From Mytilus californianus (taxonomy: Eukaryota; Mollusca; Bivalvia; Mytilida; Mytilidae): a stretch of 64,000 nt of DNA. Positions 48,660 to 61,222 of the stretch are shown here, one piece after another. The notes beneath the pieces are model-generated. The model saw only the letters and a program-made list of their open reading frames with translations, did not search any database and was not told the DNA's origin. The translations under genes and the position numbers were made by a program. How positions within the stretch are numbered: the first letter of the stretch is position 1; every line of letters starts with the position of its first letter. Location: positions 74,553,955 through 74,617,954 of the forward strand of contig NW_026262581.1 in NCBI RefSeq assembly GCF_021869535.1, written 5' to 3'.

Positions 48660-49668
48660 AAAAATCACTCTGATTCAAACAAAAAATTCTCTGAAACTGA
48701 CATTATCAAGATACTTGACAACATATTTGTTACGTTTCGAGGACGTGTTTTTCAACAAACAATCTACATTCCCATGGGAACCAACCGTGTTCCTCTTCTT
48801 TCCGACTTGTTCTTTTATTCATTTGAGGCTGAATTCATACAGAAACTTCTTAGAAAGAAAGAAAAAAAGTTAGCAGTATCCTTCAACTTCACTTTCCGCT
48901 ACATGGATGATGTTTTTTCACTAAATAATTCAAAATTTGGTGACTATGTTGAACGCATCTTTCCCATCGAACCTTGAGATAAAGGATACAACAGATACAG
49001 TTAAGTCTTCCTCATATCTTGACATGCATATAGAAATTGACAATGAGGGTCGGTTGAAAACAAAACTTTACAACAAAAAGATTTCAGCTTCCAAATTGTG
49101 AACTTTCCATTTCTATGTAGCAACATTCCAGCAGCGCCTGCATACGGAGTATGTATCTCCCAGTTGATACAATATTCCAGGGCTTGAATTTCTTATCCTG
49201 ATTTCCGATAGAGGGTTACTGTTCACAAGGAAGCTATTAAACCAAGAGTTCCAAGTGGTGAGGTTGCAATCATCCTTTCGTAAATTTTACGGTCGCCATC
49301 ACGAGGTAGTTGACGGTTAAGGAATGACGACGGATATGTTCTAATTGTTGTAACTACAATCCCGTTCCCTTTTACCCCGAATGTGACCTACCAAATTAGA
49401 CTTATCATCGGGTTTGTATTTACATGAGCAACACGACGGGTGCCGCATGTGGACTAGGATCTGCTTACCCTTCCCGAGCACCTGAGATCAACACCATTTT
49501 GGTGGGGTTCGTGTTGCTCAGTCTTTAGTTTTCTATATTGTTTTTTGTGTACTGTTGTTTGTCTGTTTGTCTTTTTCTGTTTAAGCCATGGCGTTGTCAG
49601 TTTATTTTCGACTTATGAGTTTGAATGTCCATTTGGTATGCTTCGCCTCTCTTTTCAGTTTAAAGGTG
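48660..49668 (+). mobile_element. PLE reverse transcriptase fragment with 3' end, unit B
   Basis: Counterpart of 36060-37040 but better preserved: upstream text reads FSETDIIKILDNIFVTFRGR and FQQTIYIPMGTN without the 23-bp gap, and the 67-codon frame (48774-48977) has FRYMDDVFSLNN. Still frameshifted after the catalytic motif. Confidence 0.8.
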
Positions 49669-50707
49669 ATGAATCAATGAACTAAAATTGGTAACGAAAC
49701 GTGCGTATTGGATTAATATACTAGTTTTATTATTCAAATTGTCTGGCCAATTAAATTCAAGAATCTTACTATGGACTGACTACCTTTTGAAAAAGTAGAA
49801 TGAAAGATTAATCTTTATACACAAGCATGCTATTCCGAAAGTAAGGAAGGTGTAATACCACCATCATTTTCTCGTATTATTCTTTTGTAAATCAAGCATT
49901 TTAAAATGTTACCTGTTCCGCTTTATTTCAAATAAAGTCACTACCTTTATTCATGAACTCCAACCCTTTCTGGTACCCTGTAAAAATGTCTTCTATAATA
50001 ACTAACATGTCATGGCATAGAAGAAAAATTAACTTAACCGGAAAAACAACAAAATTTTTTTAGAAATTTCTGTTTGAGTTATTAGGCAAAAGAAGTCATT
50101 TCACTTCAACTGTTATAAATTGTTTATAAACCAACGAATATTAAATGAAGGGAGGGAGTCTTTCTATGCCTGAAATATCATCTTTCACATAGAATAACTT
50201 ATTCTATATTGAATTTACACAACACTGCATGTATGTTATAAATGTTTTTAATGTACTATTCTGACATAAAATTGCTAGTGACGTCATTGCTATGGAGGAG
50301 TTAAACCTTAAAACAATCCTCTATAAGATTCGACCATAAGGACAATTATGTATCAGTTGTAATTTGTAGTCTTAAAAAGAGCATTAGCTATCAAATTCAT
50401 GTTCACCGATTTGACTCAAATTTTCATAATTATTTATAACATACTAAAACGTATATCCAAATTAAAAAAAGTCCAAAACAAACAGTTATTAACGTATGGG
50501 CTCGCTATAAGGTATCAGCATTTCGTGCGTATTTATGACCAGACACCGTCTAGTTATCCATGTCGACGATCATATAACCCGATATAAACATAAATATACA
50601 TATAAATAGATAGCAAACTAGGTCTGATTGATTTCACTAGTACCATACCCTCTGACCCAGGTGCTAGCAACAGGACAAAATATTCCTTTCTGGACAGGCT
50701 TAATTTG

Positions 50708-50713
50708 TCATTT
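50708..50713. repeat. LINE target-site duplication, left
   Basis: TCATTT, repeated at 52755-52760. The uninterrupted site in unit A reads TTGTCATTTGTCC near 38105-38117. Confidence 0.7.
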
Positions 50714-52754
50714 TATTTTATTTTTATTTTATTACATAGCTTTTATATAGCGCCTATCTAATAAACATACTACTCTAAGCGCTTAGCATATAAAATTGAA
50801 GGAAAATATATATCACAATGAATACAATAATAGCAAATATATATATATATATATATATTTATATGAACATAAGAATGAAACAGAAATTAAATAGAATAAT
50901 GATGTAAATTAAAAGCATTGAAAGGGGAAATATATATCACAATGAATACCATAAAAACATATTAGAATATAACAGTTAATCAAAATTAAATAAAATAATG
51001 ATGAAAATTATAAGTATTTACATTCCCTGCCGTATATACACAAGTAAAACCTATAACAATTTGCATTAAAGGATTTATTCACTTAGCTAAGAGAAAATAT
51101 AAGGTAGAAATTTAACCAGTAAAACACAGAGAAAAAATAAATAAAACTGTCTCTTAAATAAAAATTTTAAAACTAAAAATTAAAAATTTAGATAAAATAA
51201 AATTAAAAAGGCCCTATCACTTAAACTGTTAGAATAATAAATAAATAATACAGGTCTTACACATCACAGTACGCCAATCTAAAAAGATATGTCTTTAAAC
51301 CTTTTATAAAACGAGGAAGCGATTGTTCTTTCCGTAAATGAATTGGTAGGTCATTCCACAATGTAGCTCCAGCTCGGTCGAACCGCATTTCACCGTATGT
51401 TTTAGTGCGGACATCTCTTGGTTTCGTTATGAGTCCTTCATTTTCTGACCGAAGTGTTCTAATAGGAGCGTATGGTACAATCAGTTCTTCCAAATATTTA
51501 GGTGCTTTATCGTGTAATGCCTTAAAAACGTAAAAGTAAAAGTTTAAAATGTGATTGGTATTGCACGGGGAGCCAATGCAGCTGCATCAGGACAGGTGTT
51601 ATGGAGTCAAACTTCCTTTTTCTTGTGATAAGTCTAGCTGCTATGTTTTGAACGCGTTGCAGTCTTGCTATAGTGGAAGAGTTTACATTATATAACAAAG
51701 CGTTTCCATAGTCTAATCTGGAGGTGACAAGAGAGCAGACTAGTGTCTTACACGCATTTTCAGTGATATATGACCTTATGTTTCCGATGGTTCGAATCTG
51801 GTGGTAACATGATTTTGAGACGGCTGTTACCTGCTGTTCCATACTCAAGGTCTTATCAAAGAACACTTCCAGATTCCTAACATAGTTCGCATCACTTAAA
51901 ATAGTGCCATCGAAGGGTAGCTCATACTTTGATAACTGTTTAACTCGACGTTTCGGAGAAAATACGATGAGCTCTATTTTGTCCTGATTCAGTTTCAGCA
52001 TATTTGAAGTCATCCAGTCGCTTATCTCTGACAAACACGCTTTCAATCGGTCGGATAGATCGTCCCAATCACCTTTCGGTTTAATCACTTGATATGCCTG
52101 AGTGTCGTCGGCATACGAGTGGTATAGCATTTTATGTCGCCTGCATATTTCACCAACAGGTTTCGAGTACATGCAGTATAACTTTGGTCCTAGAACAGAG
52201 CCTTGAGGCACACCATATTGAAGACGTAGATCGTCAGATTGTTAGGTGCCAATGGCAACTCGCTGAGTTCTATCTTTCAAGTAAGACTCTATCCACGATA
52301 AGGCGCTATCGGAGACTCCGAAAGAATAGTTCAGACGTTCTAGTAAAATCTTGTGGTCAATAACATCAAATGCGGCCGAAAGATCGAGCATCAGAAGTAC
52401 AACACAACTGTTTTTGTCCAGTGCAGAAACTATATCGTGGTGAACACGTAGAAGAGCTGTTTCTGTAGAATGACGAGCTCGGTATGCAGATTGCAGATTT
52501 TCGTGCAGATTATTCGATTCTATGTGGTGTTCAAGCCGAGATGAAACAACTTTTTCCAAGACCTTCGACAAAAACGGAAGGTTTGACACCGGACGGTAAT
52601 TTTTGAACACTTCACGATCTAGACTAGGTTTCTTCAGCAATGGTCGGACGATAGCTTGCTTAAATAAAGATGGCACCAGTGATTCTGACAACGAGCAATT
52701 AACAATGTTTGTCATTGCCGGTAGAAGTTCATTTGAACAAGATTTTAGTAAATA
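50714..52754 (-). mobile_element. 5'-truncated CR1/L2-like LINE
   Basis: About 2.04 kb inserted into unit B only, minus orientation. The 3' tail is an AAATA-type run (complement of 50711-50730). The 5' end is cut within the RT domain, so the endonuclease and any ORF1 are missing. A 6-bp target duplication flanks it. The 3' UTR (50740-51256) is AT-rich. Confidence 0.88.
51257..52715 (-). pseudogene. reverse transcriptase ORF of the LINE, two disabling changes
   Basis: Minus-strand reading: [39 protein letters not shown] (first catalytic Asp), then a TAA at about 52239-52241, VPQGSVLGPKLYCMYSKPVG, SYADDTQAY (catalytic YADD) and HWLPVQYQSHFKLLLL. One extra T in a T5 run near 51515 shifts the frame into a final open piece (51257-51493) with GEMRFDRAGATLWNDLPIHL and LKTYLFRLAY. 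This C-terminal module is characteristic of the CR1/L2/Rex1 side of non-LTR elements. Only one nonsense and one frameshift suggest fairly recent insertion. Confidence 0.88.
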
Positions 52755-53490
52755 TCATTTGTCCTAAAAGTGCCCCGATGTTACAGTTGTTTAATATCCC
52801 ATAATTTTAAATACATAACCGATTGATATGGCCAAAGTGTATTCCGCAATAAAGAAATGTTTTGAACTGTCCTATGCTGCTGGACAAATTTAAAGCACAC
52901 CTCATGTTGTACACAAATATTCGACCAGTACTCTATTCCATTGCACAACAATTCAAATGTCCGAAGCTTAACATTCATAATCGCAATATTATCAAGATTT
53001 GTGGTTTAAGCAATTTATCGTGTTCTTATCCACTATCGTGAAACTTTTGACCGATGTTTACATTCGTGATTTATTTAGCAGAACCTGGTATGAACGAACA
53101 TATATGTTCCCGCCAAGGGTCGAAACCTTGTAATAACGTTCCCACGATAATCTAACAGAAGTCATTCGAGGTCTAAATTACATATTAAAGTAAAGTTTTT
53201 AGTGTGATGTTTAATTACCTGTATAGAAAAGAATTTCTAATCTTGTGTCAGTAAGTTTTGGATTGAACAATCGAAGCTTTCACTATTTTTAATCAGGAGA
53301 AAAGACGCTTCTAGTCATTCAAAATTCAATTTAAATTTGTTAGTCTATTTTATACTGTTTTATGTTTCTTTTAATGCATTTCATTTCATACAAAAAGGCA
53401 TGACACTATTTCAGCTTAAATATAATTCTGTTTTGAAAGAGATTTTGTTGCCAGTTTGGCATGCACTAAGTTAAAACTATATGCTCAAAA

Positions 53491-54340
53491 CTCAATATTT
53501 CCACTTCCATTGAGGAATAATATATAGTTATAAACCTGATGTTCAGTGGTTGTCGTTTGTTGATGTGGTACATAAGTGTTTCTCGTTTCTTCGTTTTTTA
53601 TATAGATTAGACCGTTGGTTTTCCTGTTTGAATGGTTATACACTAGCCATTTTTGGGGCCCTTTATAGCTTGCTGTTCGGTGTGAGCGAAGGCTGCGTGT
53701 TGAAGGCCGTACTTTGACCTATAATGGTTTACTTTTACAAATTGTAACTTGGATGGAGAGTTGGTTTCATTGGCACTTATACCATATCTTCTCATATCTA
53801 TATATTAACAAAATTAAATTATATAAATGTTTTTGCACATTTTCTATACATTTTGTATAGTTTTGACGGCGGTTGAAATCATCTTATAGGTGTTTTCAAC
53901 TCTTTGAATAAAAAATTGGAAAAGGAAAAAAAAATATATATGCAAGTTTGTAATCATTCTACTGCAAAAAAGGGGATTTAAAATAGATTAACATATTCAA
54001 TATTTTTTTGAGGAAAAGTATTGGTTACCATTGATCTTCTAGATGTCTGAAAAACTGCGTCATATTTTCTTTTGACGACCACATTAATTCTAATGTACCA
54101 TTATTTTGAATCGAATGATATATGCTATAGCCGTGAAGTAGTTCTGACGATTAAAAAAAAATTCTTACTCTGGTCACCGGACTATGTTGTCAGATAGCTC
54201 TACAACTATTCGGTTCTTATTCATCATTGGCTTTCATATATTCGGCTTTCATCGTTCCTCATGAAGGTCGTCAGTACTTAGGGACTGACATGATTTATGA
54301 CAAACCTTTATAAATTGTCCGTTTATAAATTTTAAGTTAC
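53491..54340. repeat. block identical to unit A 38461-39310
   Basis: Read line by line, these 850 bases show no difference or indel from unit A (constant offset 15030), while surrounding unit A/B sequence differs by a few percent. Its right 0.67 kb (53674-54340) is followed directly by a diverged second version (54341-55091). Confidence 0.85.
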
Positions 54341-55091
54341 TGTTCGGTGTGAGCGAAGGCTATGTGTTGAAGGCCGTACTTTGACCTATATAATGGTTTA
54401 CTTTTACAAATTGTAACTTGGATGGAGAGTTGGTCTAATTGGCACTTATACCATATCTTCTCATATCTATATATTAATAAAATTAAATTATATAAATGTT
54501 TTTGCACATTTTCTATACATTTTGTATAGTTTTGACGGCGGTTGAACTGAGTCTAATGATTTGAAAAATATTTTTTTTAAATAAAAACAACCCCCTTTTT
54601 GTAAAATGGCATACGTTTACTCGAGAAAATCATCTTATAGGTGTTTTCAACTCTTTGAATAAAAAATTGGAAAAGGAAAAAAAATATATATATGCAAGTT
54701 TGTAATCATTCTACTGCAAAAAAGGGGATTTAAATTAGAATAAGATATTCAATATTTCTTTGAGGAAAAGTATTGGTTACCATTGATCTTCTAGATGTCT
54801 GAAAAACTGCGTCATATTTTCTTTTGACGACCACATTAATTCTAAAGTACCAATATTTTGAATCGAATGATATATGCTATAGCCGTGTAGTAGTTCTGAC
54901 GATTAAAAACAATTCTTACTCTGCTTACCGGACTATGTTGTCAGATAGCTCTACAACTATTCGGTTCTTATTCATCATTGGCTTTCAAATATTCGGCTTT
55001 CATCGTTCCTCATGAAGGTCGTCAGTACTTAGGGACTGACATGATTTATGACAAACCTTTCTAAAATTGTCCGTTTATAAATTTTAAGTTA
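54341..55091. repeat. diverged second copy of the 0.67-kb block
   Basis: Repeats 53674-54340 in direct order with many substitutions and an extra stretch of about 80 bp near 54547-54628. It is colinear with the rest of unit B to the right, so it is probably the native unit B version. Confidence 0.8.
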
Positions 55092-55559
55092 CAAACTCCC
55101 TCAGAGAAAGTTGGCCTTAGATGGATTTGGCTTTATGTAGGTTCATTTTGATCATATAACTCATCAACTGTTTCGGTTCTTATACTTCATTGGCTTTCAA
55201 ATTTTCGGCATTGAGCGTTCCTGATGAAAGTAAATCCAGAAAGGCGCTTATGACTCATGCTATTTATAACGTGTTGTTTTCAATTTTTGTCAATAGTCTT
55301 TGATAGAATTGATCAGAATAGCTTCTGCAACTTGCCAGCGGATACAGGTGCTTGCACATTTTTGTGTCTAGTTATTTCAAATTAAAACGATAACATGAAT
55401 TTTTTTTTATGAAAATAGGACGCAATACTTTGCTGTCAGTATTTCGTATTGCATTTAAAACTGAAATTAATACTAATTATTAGTAAATTTGTAAAATGTT
55501 ATCTTTTCTAGTATTGTTTATTACTGAAGAATCTCGCTAAGACAAAATTATAACGAAGG

Positions 55560-56400
55560 GTTTTTCAACAGACGATCGACATTCTTATGGGAACCAACTG
55601 AGCACAACTTGTCCTCGACTTTTCTTTTTATTCGTATAAGGCAGACGTCATACAGGAGCTTCTCAAGAAGCGTAAGAAGTACCTGTCATTGTCTTTTAAC
55701 CTCACACTCCGCTATATAGATGATGTCCTCTCACTGTAGTAAGTTACGTGACTATGTTGATCGCAACTGTTTCATTTAACTTCAAATACAGGATACCAAA
55801 GATGCAATTATTGTAAAAGAAATATAAGGAGATATGGTATGATTGCCTTTGAGACAACTATCCACCCGAAACCAAATGAAGTGGAGGTAAGCAACTATTT
55901 AGACTTGTCTCCTTGTCTGCTTGTCTGCGAAGTCTGCTTGTCTGCTAAATCTGCTTGATATTATGGTTGAAATCTAGAAATTGACAAACGTCGTTTGAAT
56001 ACGAACTTTATGACGAAGAGATGACATTCATTTTTCCATATTGTCATACCAACAATTCCTGCATATTTCGTTTATACCCCCAGTTGTAACGATATTCCAG
56101 GGCTTAAGTTTCCTATTATGATTCCCGTTATAGAGTGTTGTTGGTTACAAAGAAGATATTCAACAAAAAGATGCAAATGGTCAAGTTGAAGTTATCTCTT
56201 GTAAATTTTACGGACGCCATTATGATTTACTTGACAGTTATTGTATATATGTGTCACAATCGCTACCTCTATATTTCACCGATCTTTTACTTTCCATGAA
56301 CAACATGACAGGTGCAACTAGTGGAGTAGGATCAGCTTACCCTACTGGAGCTCATGGTGTTCTTCTTTTTAAGATAGGTAAGACACGAAAGACTCGAAAG
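55560..56400 (+). mobile_element. PLE remnant, unit B
   Basis: RT palm piece at 55560-55740 (ADVIQELLKKRKKYLSLSFN, LRYIDDVLSL), a reversed R1 insertion (55815-55893), then the C-terminal piece with KFYGRHYDLL and NNMTGATSGVGSAYPTGAH. Counterpart of 39770-39958 plus 41502-42245, without unit A's 1.54-kb insertion. Confidence 0.75.
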
Positions 56401-56435
56401 ACTTGTTTTGCAACTAATTGTAATAAATCATCTCC

Positions 56436-58814
56436 GAAGCAATCACATGACAAAATAAATGTGTCACTAAAATCTTAAGGAAATCGATGGGATCGTTAAC
56501 TGGTATCGAATGTAGGTCAAATGTCAATATTCTGCGGGGTTTTTTTTTCCAATTTAAATATGTGCTGTTTTATGCGACTGTCATACAAGTGAGAGATTTA
56601 GCTAGCTATAAAACCAGGTTTAATCCACCATTTTCTACATGAGGAAATGCCTTTACCAAGTCAGGAATATGACAGTTGTTTTCCATTCGTTTGATATGTT
56701 TGAGCTTTTGATTTTGCCATTTGATAAAAGACTTTCCTTTTTGAATTTTCCTTGGAGTTCGGTATTTTTGCTATTTTACTTTTTCTGTATTTGAAATTTA
56801 GTTTGGGTTATTCGGATCCTTTATACAAATCTAGTTAAACTACAAGTACTTTTCCGTTAATTTTTTTTAATTAACATAATGGCGGATCCAAAGGTTTATC
56901 CATATATAGAATTGTCTCATTGGCACTCATACCACATCTTCTTATTTCCATAACACTTAAATTAAAAAGGAAATTTAACAGTTATTTCAGCGGACCAAAT
57001 TTTTTCAAGCTGACCAATTTTCCTTTACATACAAAATATTTAAAACTTCCCAAGATAAATGTCAAATATAACAATGTTACTTTTAGTAATTTTGGTAATA
57101 TAAATATTTTTTGAAACTCAGTGTAGCATTTTCCGCTATGCATTTGTTTACGTTTACAACAGAGTAATCCACGTTCTTTCTTTGATTTCTCTATAATCCT
57201 TGAATTTTAATGTATTGTGTGATAAGAAATTGACAAACACAATTCATTTTGATTTGCCAAAAAATATTAAAAAAAATACCGAACTCCAACTTCAAATGTG
57301 TTATTTAGAATATAAAATATTCTAAAATTATAATGCGGCAAGGAACTGCAAATGACTTCACATTGTTGGTCCGATAAATCCAAATCGAGGGATCTATACT
57401 ACTCGGTTGAATGGGCTCTTCTCCATTTCATCATCCTTGATAAACCGAGCCTTGCCCATCTTGTCTACTAATGCATTCTTTGATAATACAGGCAGCTAAA
57501 CAGGAATTGTGGTAAATTGAATTAAAAAAATATACATAATGAAATTTGGTTAATAATTGTACCCTATTTCCTGTTGTCCCAACCGAAAAAAGCGAATATC
57601 GTTCTGAAATTTAAGCAGAAAAGTTCATTTTGCTTTAATAATGAAAATCAGGGATATAATCAAGTAAACTTAGTATGCTTTATTTCCCAAACTTCACATC
57701 TATGTTTTAACACAACTATTTACAAATGTTAATATTCCACTAAATTTCCCAAAATGAGACAAACTTATAAATACGAAAGATACACCCTCTTTGTATCATT
57801 CTTTTCCTTTGGGAGCCACACTTCAATCAAAACAAAACATGTTGCTCTTCTATTCTTGCTGGTAAAAATTGTCTCGATCATAAAAAATATTTATCAAACC
57901 ATGTGTAGAACAAACGATAATTTCAGGCCACTATAAACAAATTATTAGTCATTAAAATAAGACATTGTTAATTACATGAAATAACATAAAATAAACTAAA
58001 TATTAAACACGATAAACATTAACAAGACATATAATTCTTCAAAGTTTACCATGAAACAAGTTAGTAATTGCATACTTGAATAAATGACGACACGTTTACA
58101 CCAAAAGGCTATCTTGAGTCTGGATTCGCATTCATGGTGGTGCATTCATTTCAAGAGACGTATACCATGTCGAAGCACCACATCTCGCTTCGTTTGGGTT
58201 CATTCGATTTCCTTACTTCTCTTGGTGTTTATACGTCATCGTCAAAACGGTATACAATTATCAATCGGAGCAAAACAGGAAAATCATTTCAACATTTCGA
58301 ATAGGTATCAAATTAACAATAAATGCAAACTACGCCGTGAGAGTTTTATTCATTTTGTAACTCATATTTTTCTAAATGTCAGGAAATCGAAAATGAAGTT
58401 TAAAAGCGCAATATCATAAATATTTGACCAGGATATAGAAAGTTGTGTTAAAACAACCAAAATTAAGGACTTGAAAAACAACTCTTGGTTCACTTGTTTT
58501 GTATCCTCTTTCGTAAAGATAGAACACTTTATCACAGATTATTATTTTTTTTCTGAAATAATTTCATATATTTCTATTGGAAATAGACCATGGGTTTTGG
58601 AATTTGGGGATGTTTGATTTGATGAAAATTAGTCATAAATTAAGTTCAAATCACGCAAAAAAGTAGGCATTTAAAAAGAATAAAACAAGAGTGCACACGC
58701 TGAAATGTCTCGACTACTTTACTAACTTTGACTGATTAAATGTTGAAAATCATACAAGTTACATCATAAAGGTTTTCTCCAAATATCACATAAAATTAAC
58801 ATTATCAATAATCG
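56436..58814. other. no gene recognised; R5 and R1 fragments
   Basis: R5 in reverse at 56650-56785 and an R1 3' end at about 56913-56945. The 111-codon frame at 58084-58419 has no recognisable motif and is probably chance, though it is the longest unexplained plus-strand frame here. Confidence 0.45.
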
Positions 58815-59410
58815 ATGACAACAAGGTCAAGATCAGATAAACCCTGGCAGACATACATGTACACTTTACAATCATTCCATACACCAAATAAAGTTGACCT
58901 TTTGCTTATAGTATCAAAGAAACAGACTAAACCAGGAAACTTAACATTGACCAATGGACCATGAGGTAAAGGACAAATGATACCTGTCAGAAAGACATGT
59001 ACATCTTACGATCCCTCCATACACCAAATATAGTTGACCTATTGCTTATAGTATTCGAAAAGCATACCAAAACACAAAAACTAAACATTTACCAATGAAC
59101 CATGAAATTGAAGTCAAGGATTAATGATATCTGCCAGACAGGTATGTACACCTTACAATAATTCCATACATCTCATATAGTTTATCTAATGCTTAAAGTA
59201 TTCGAAATACACAATAAAACACAAAAAATTTAACATTGACCAATGAACCATGAAACTGATGTCAAGGTCAGATGAAACCTACCAGACTGACATGTACCCC
59301 TTTTAGTATCTGAGAAACGGACATAATCACGTAACTGTAACCATGCTCACTAATTCATGAAATGAGGTTGAGGTCAGGTGAACCCTGTCTGACGGACATG
59401 AAGACAATAC
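58815..59410 (+). repeat. minisatellite, about 145-bp unit, four to five copies
   Basis: The landmark ACATGTACAYCTTACRATC (or variants) starts at 58855, 58995, 59142 and 59290, with a degenerate one near 59396, so the period is 140-148 bp. Each unit also has CCATACACCAAATA.AGTTGA, TTGCTTATAGTAT and ACCAATGAACCATGA. Copies are 70-85% alike by eye. Confidence 0.85.
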
Positions 59411-60003
59411 AAGGAAACCATATACATGATATATGAAATATAGTTATCTTATAACTCATTAGTGAGAAATTCACATGACCAAACAATTATACTTTTTTTC
59501 AAGTAGTCGCTTAAACATGAAAATGAGATCAAAGGCAATGAACATATTACGGATGGAAACTTCGCAACATCAGGTATCTGCATACAAGGTATGAAGCATC
59601 CATGTTGTCTACCTTTTGAAATATAAAGCTTTATACAAATAGTTTACAAAACCGTCGCCGCCGGTGGATAGTAATACCTATGTATCGCATTCTGTCTATA
59701 GTGGAGATACAACACTTCAAAAAATATATTTCTCTTTACTTCCGGTGTCTTAACTAGATGAATAAGCTACATTATACTTGAATGGTAAGCGTGGAAATAA
59801 AACAGTGTGGTTCAAAAATAACTACTCGAAGAATGTAGACATCTCATATTATTGTTGCATAGGGAGACAGCAAATGGATCCCAAAATATATAAAAAAAGA
59901 GTCTTCGTTTCAATCAATATCAAAGCTTCGCAGAATGTCATCTGTATCCTTAAATGGTTGAAGTGTTCCGGATCTTACTGCGTGGATCATCTGAGCTTCT
60001 TTT
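59411..60003. other. no gene; flank of the pseudogene
   Basis: 3' flank of the GTPase pseudogene on the minus strand. The plus-strand 98-codon frame 59778-60074 overlaps it and is not supported. Confidence 0.4.
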
Positions 60004-60660
60004 CTAAAAAATTTGAAGCATTTTCTCTCTTTCCTCCCAGCCGTACTTCAATTCATGCTCTTCTGCTGCGATAAGGAGATCAATGTATTCCGAATTACTC
60101 AGAGGATTCGGTTTTAATGCAAATTTGTCAAGATTGTTAATGCATCTTTGAACACCAACGATTTTTCCATAAACGTCTTTTCTCAAATTAAGAAATTTCC
60201 TTTTAACTTTTTGTAGGACAGCAGTTTGACATGTTGCTTCTTTCTTTGCAATTTCAAACTTCTGCTTTAATTCGTGATAAGTTTTTTTGACGGTTTGTGG
60301 AATAGCTTCTAGTTTGAAACTTGCATTTCTGTGTTTTGTCCAATGACAGTTCATGGGACATACCTGACACGTCTCCGTTCCCCCCATTGCTTTACAACGC
60401 TTCTTGTCCTCGTCTGTTTTGATAAGACAAGGATAATGACACGTAATGTTACATTGAAGGCAATCAGTTACAAATTCTCCAGCTTCTAAATTAATTTGTG
60501 TCATTACTACTTCTTCAACTTTATAATTGAAATTTGTATTACATTTAATTTCACTCTGATGATGTTTCAATATTTCTGCTTCTTGTCGTATTGTGTTAAG
60601 TTGAATCATACCATTTGTTACTTGCTTTTGTAAACCTTCAATCGTTACCTCCAGAAGCAT
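60004..60660 (-). pseudogene. C-terminal coiled-coil/Cys-His part of the GTPase
   Basis: Open for 218 codons after the second nonsense codon. Residues 1-35 (LLEVTIEGLQKQVTNGMIQL..) and about 120-175 are heptad-like. Between them is C67-x2-C70-x3-C74-H75-x2-C78, then C89, C98-x2-C101-x3-C105-H106-W107-x2-H110, with motifs DCLQCNITCHYPC and CQVCPMNCHWTKH. This looks like a compact metal-binding module. I have seen similar arrangements in predicted invertebrate and fish P-loop proteins but know no name or function. Confidence 0.7.
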
Positions 60661-61222
60661 TCTGGTTTAAAGAACATCTGCTGTCAACTGCAAACTTTTA
60701 GGTTCCACTGTTTTGAGATGCTTGAAAAATGTTTTGAAACTATCTTCCCCCCATTTTCCAGAACAGTTTTGAAAATCCTGCTTTATTGACGGCAACATTA
60801 TTAGTTTCAAAAAGTGCCGAATTCTTAAATATAAAATGTTTTTGGACTGGAATTTGTGCCTTTTGAAGTGCATCAAGAACCGGTGGAGTTTTTCCGTCCG
60901 CAAAGGTGATTAAAACAAAAATATTGTTAGCAATATCCTTTCCAAATAAGGATAAGATAGAATCAAAAATTTATAGCTGGGGTTGTGTAAGCCGGGCTAA
61001 AGGTGACTGTGTTACAAAACAAACAGCATCCAATGTTTGAATTCCATTTAGATCCCTAGCCTCAAACAGTTTTGATACCTGTGCTACTAACTCTTTGTCT
61101 CTCGTTATCCCTCTGGTGTCTCCAAAACCTGGTGTATCGATGATGTTTATGGTATAGTCCAACTTACTTCCACGAATACATGGAATTCTGTAAGTACTTA
61201 TCCATTCTGTCTGTGATACAGT

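Larger units (their letters stand above)
42462..56430. repeat. segmental duplication, unit B
   Basis: Second copy of 31066-42305. It is longer mainly because of a LINE (50714-52754), an insertion at about 47041-47942, a 288-bp tandem copy, a 390-bp segment at 53041-53430 that unit A lacks, and a duplicated 0.67-kb block. Confidence 0.92.

Noticed and set aside
48357-48668. 103-codon minus-strand gene in unit B
   Set aside because: The homologous text in unit A has a stop and substitutions, and no motif is recognised. It overlaps the 288-bp tandem repeat.
42462-56430. A second complete SLC17 gene in unit B
   Set aside because: Only the last exon is duplicated; no copy of exons 1-9 is present after 42462.
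58084-58419. 111-codon plus-strand gene
   Set aside because: No motif, no splice or promoter context. A frame of this size is not rare across 64 kb.
58815-59410. CRISPR array
   Set aside because: Units are about 145 bp, degenerate, without short identical repeats and unique spacers, and the context is a eukaryotic genome.
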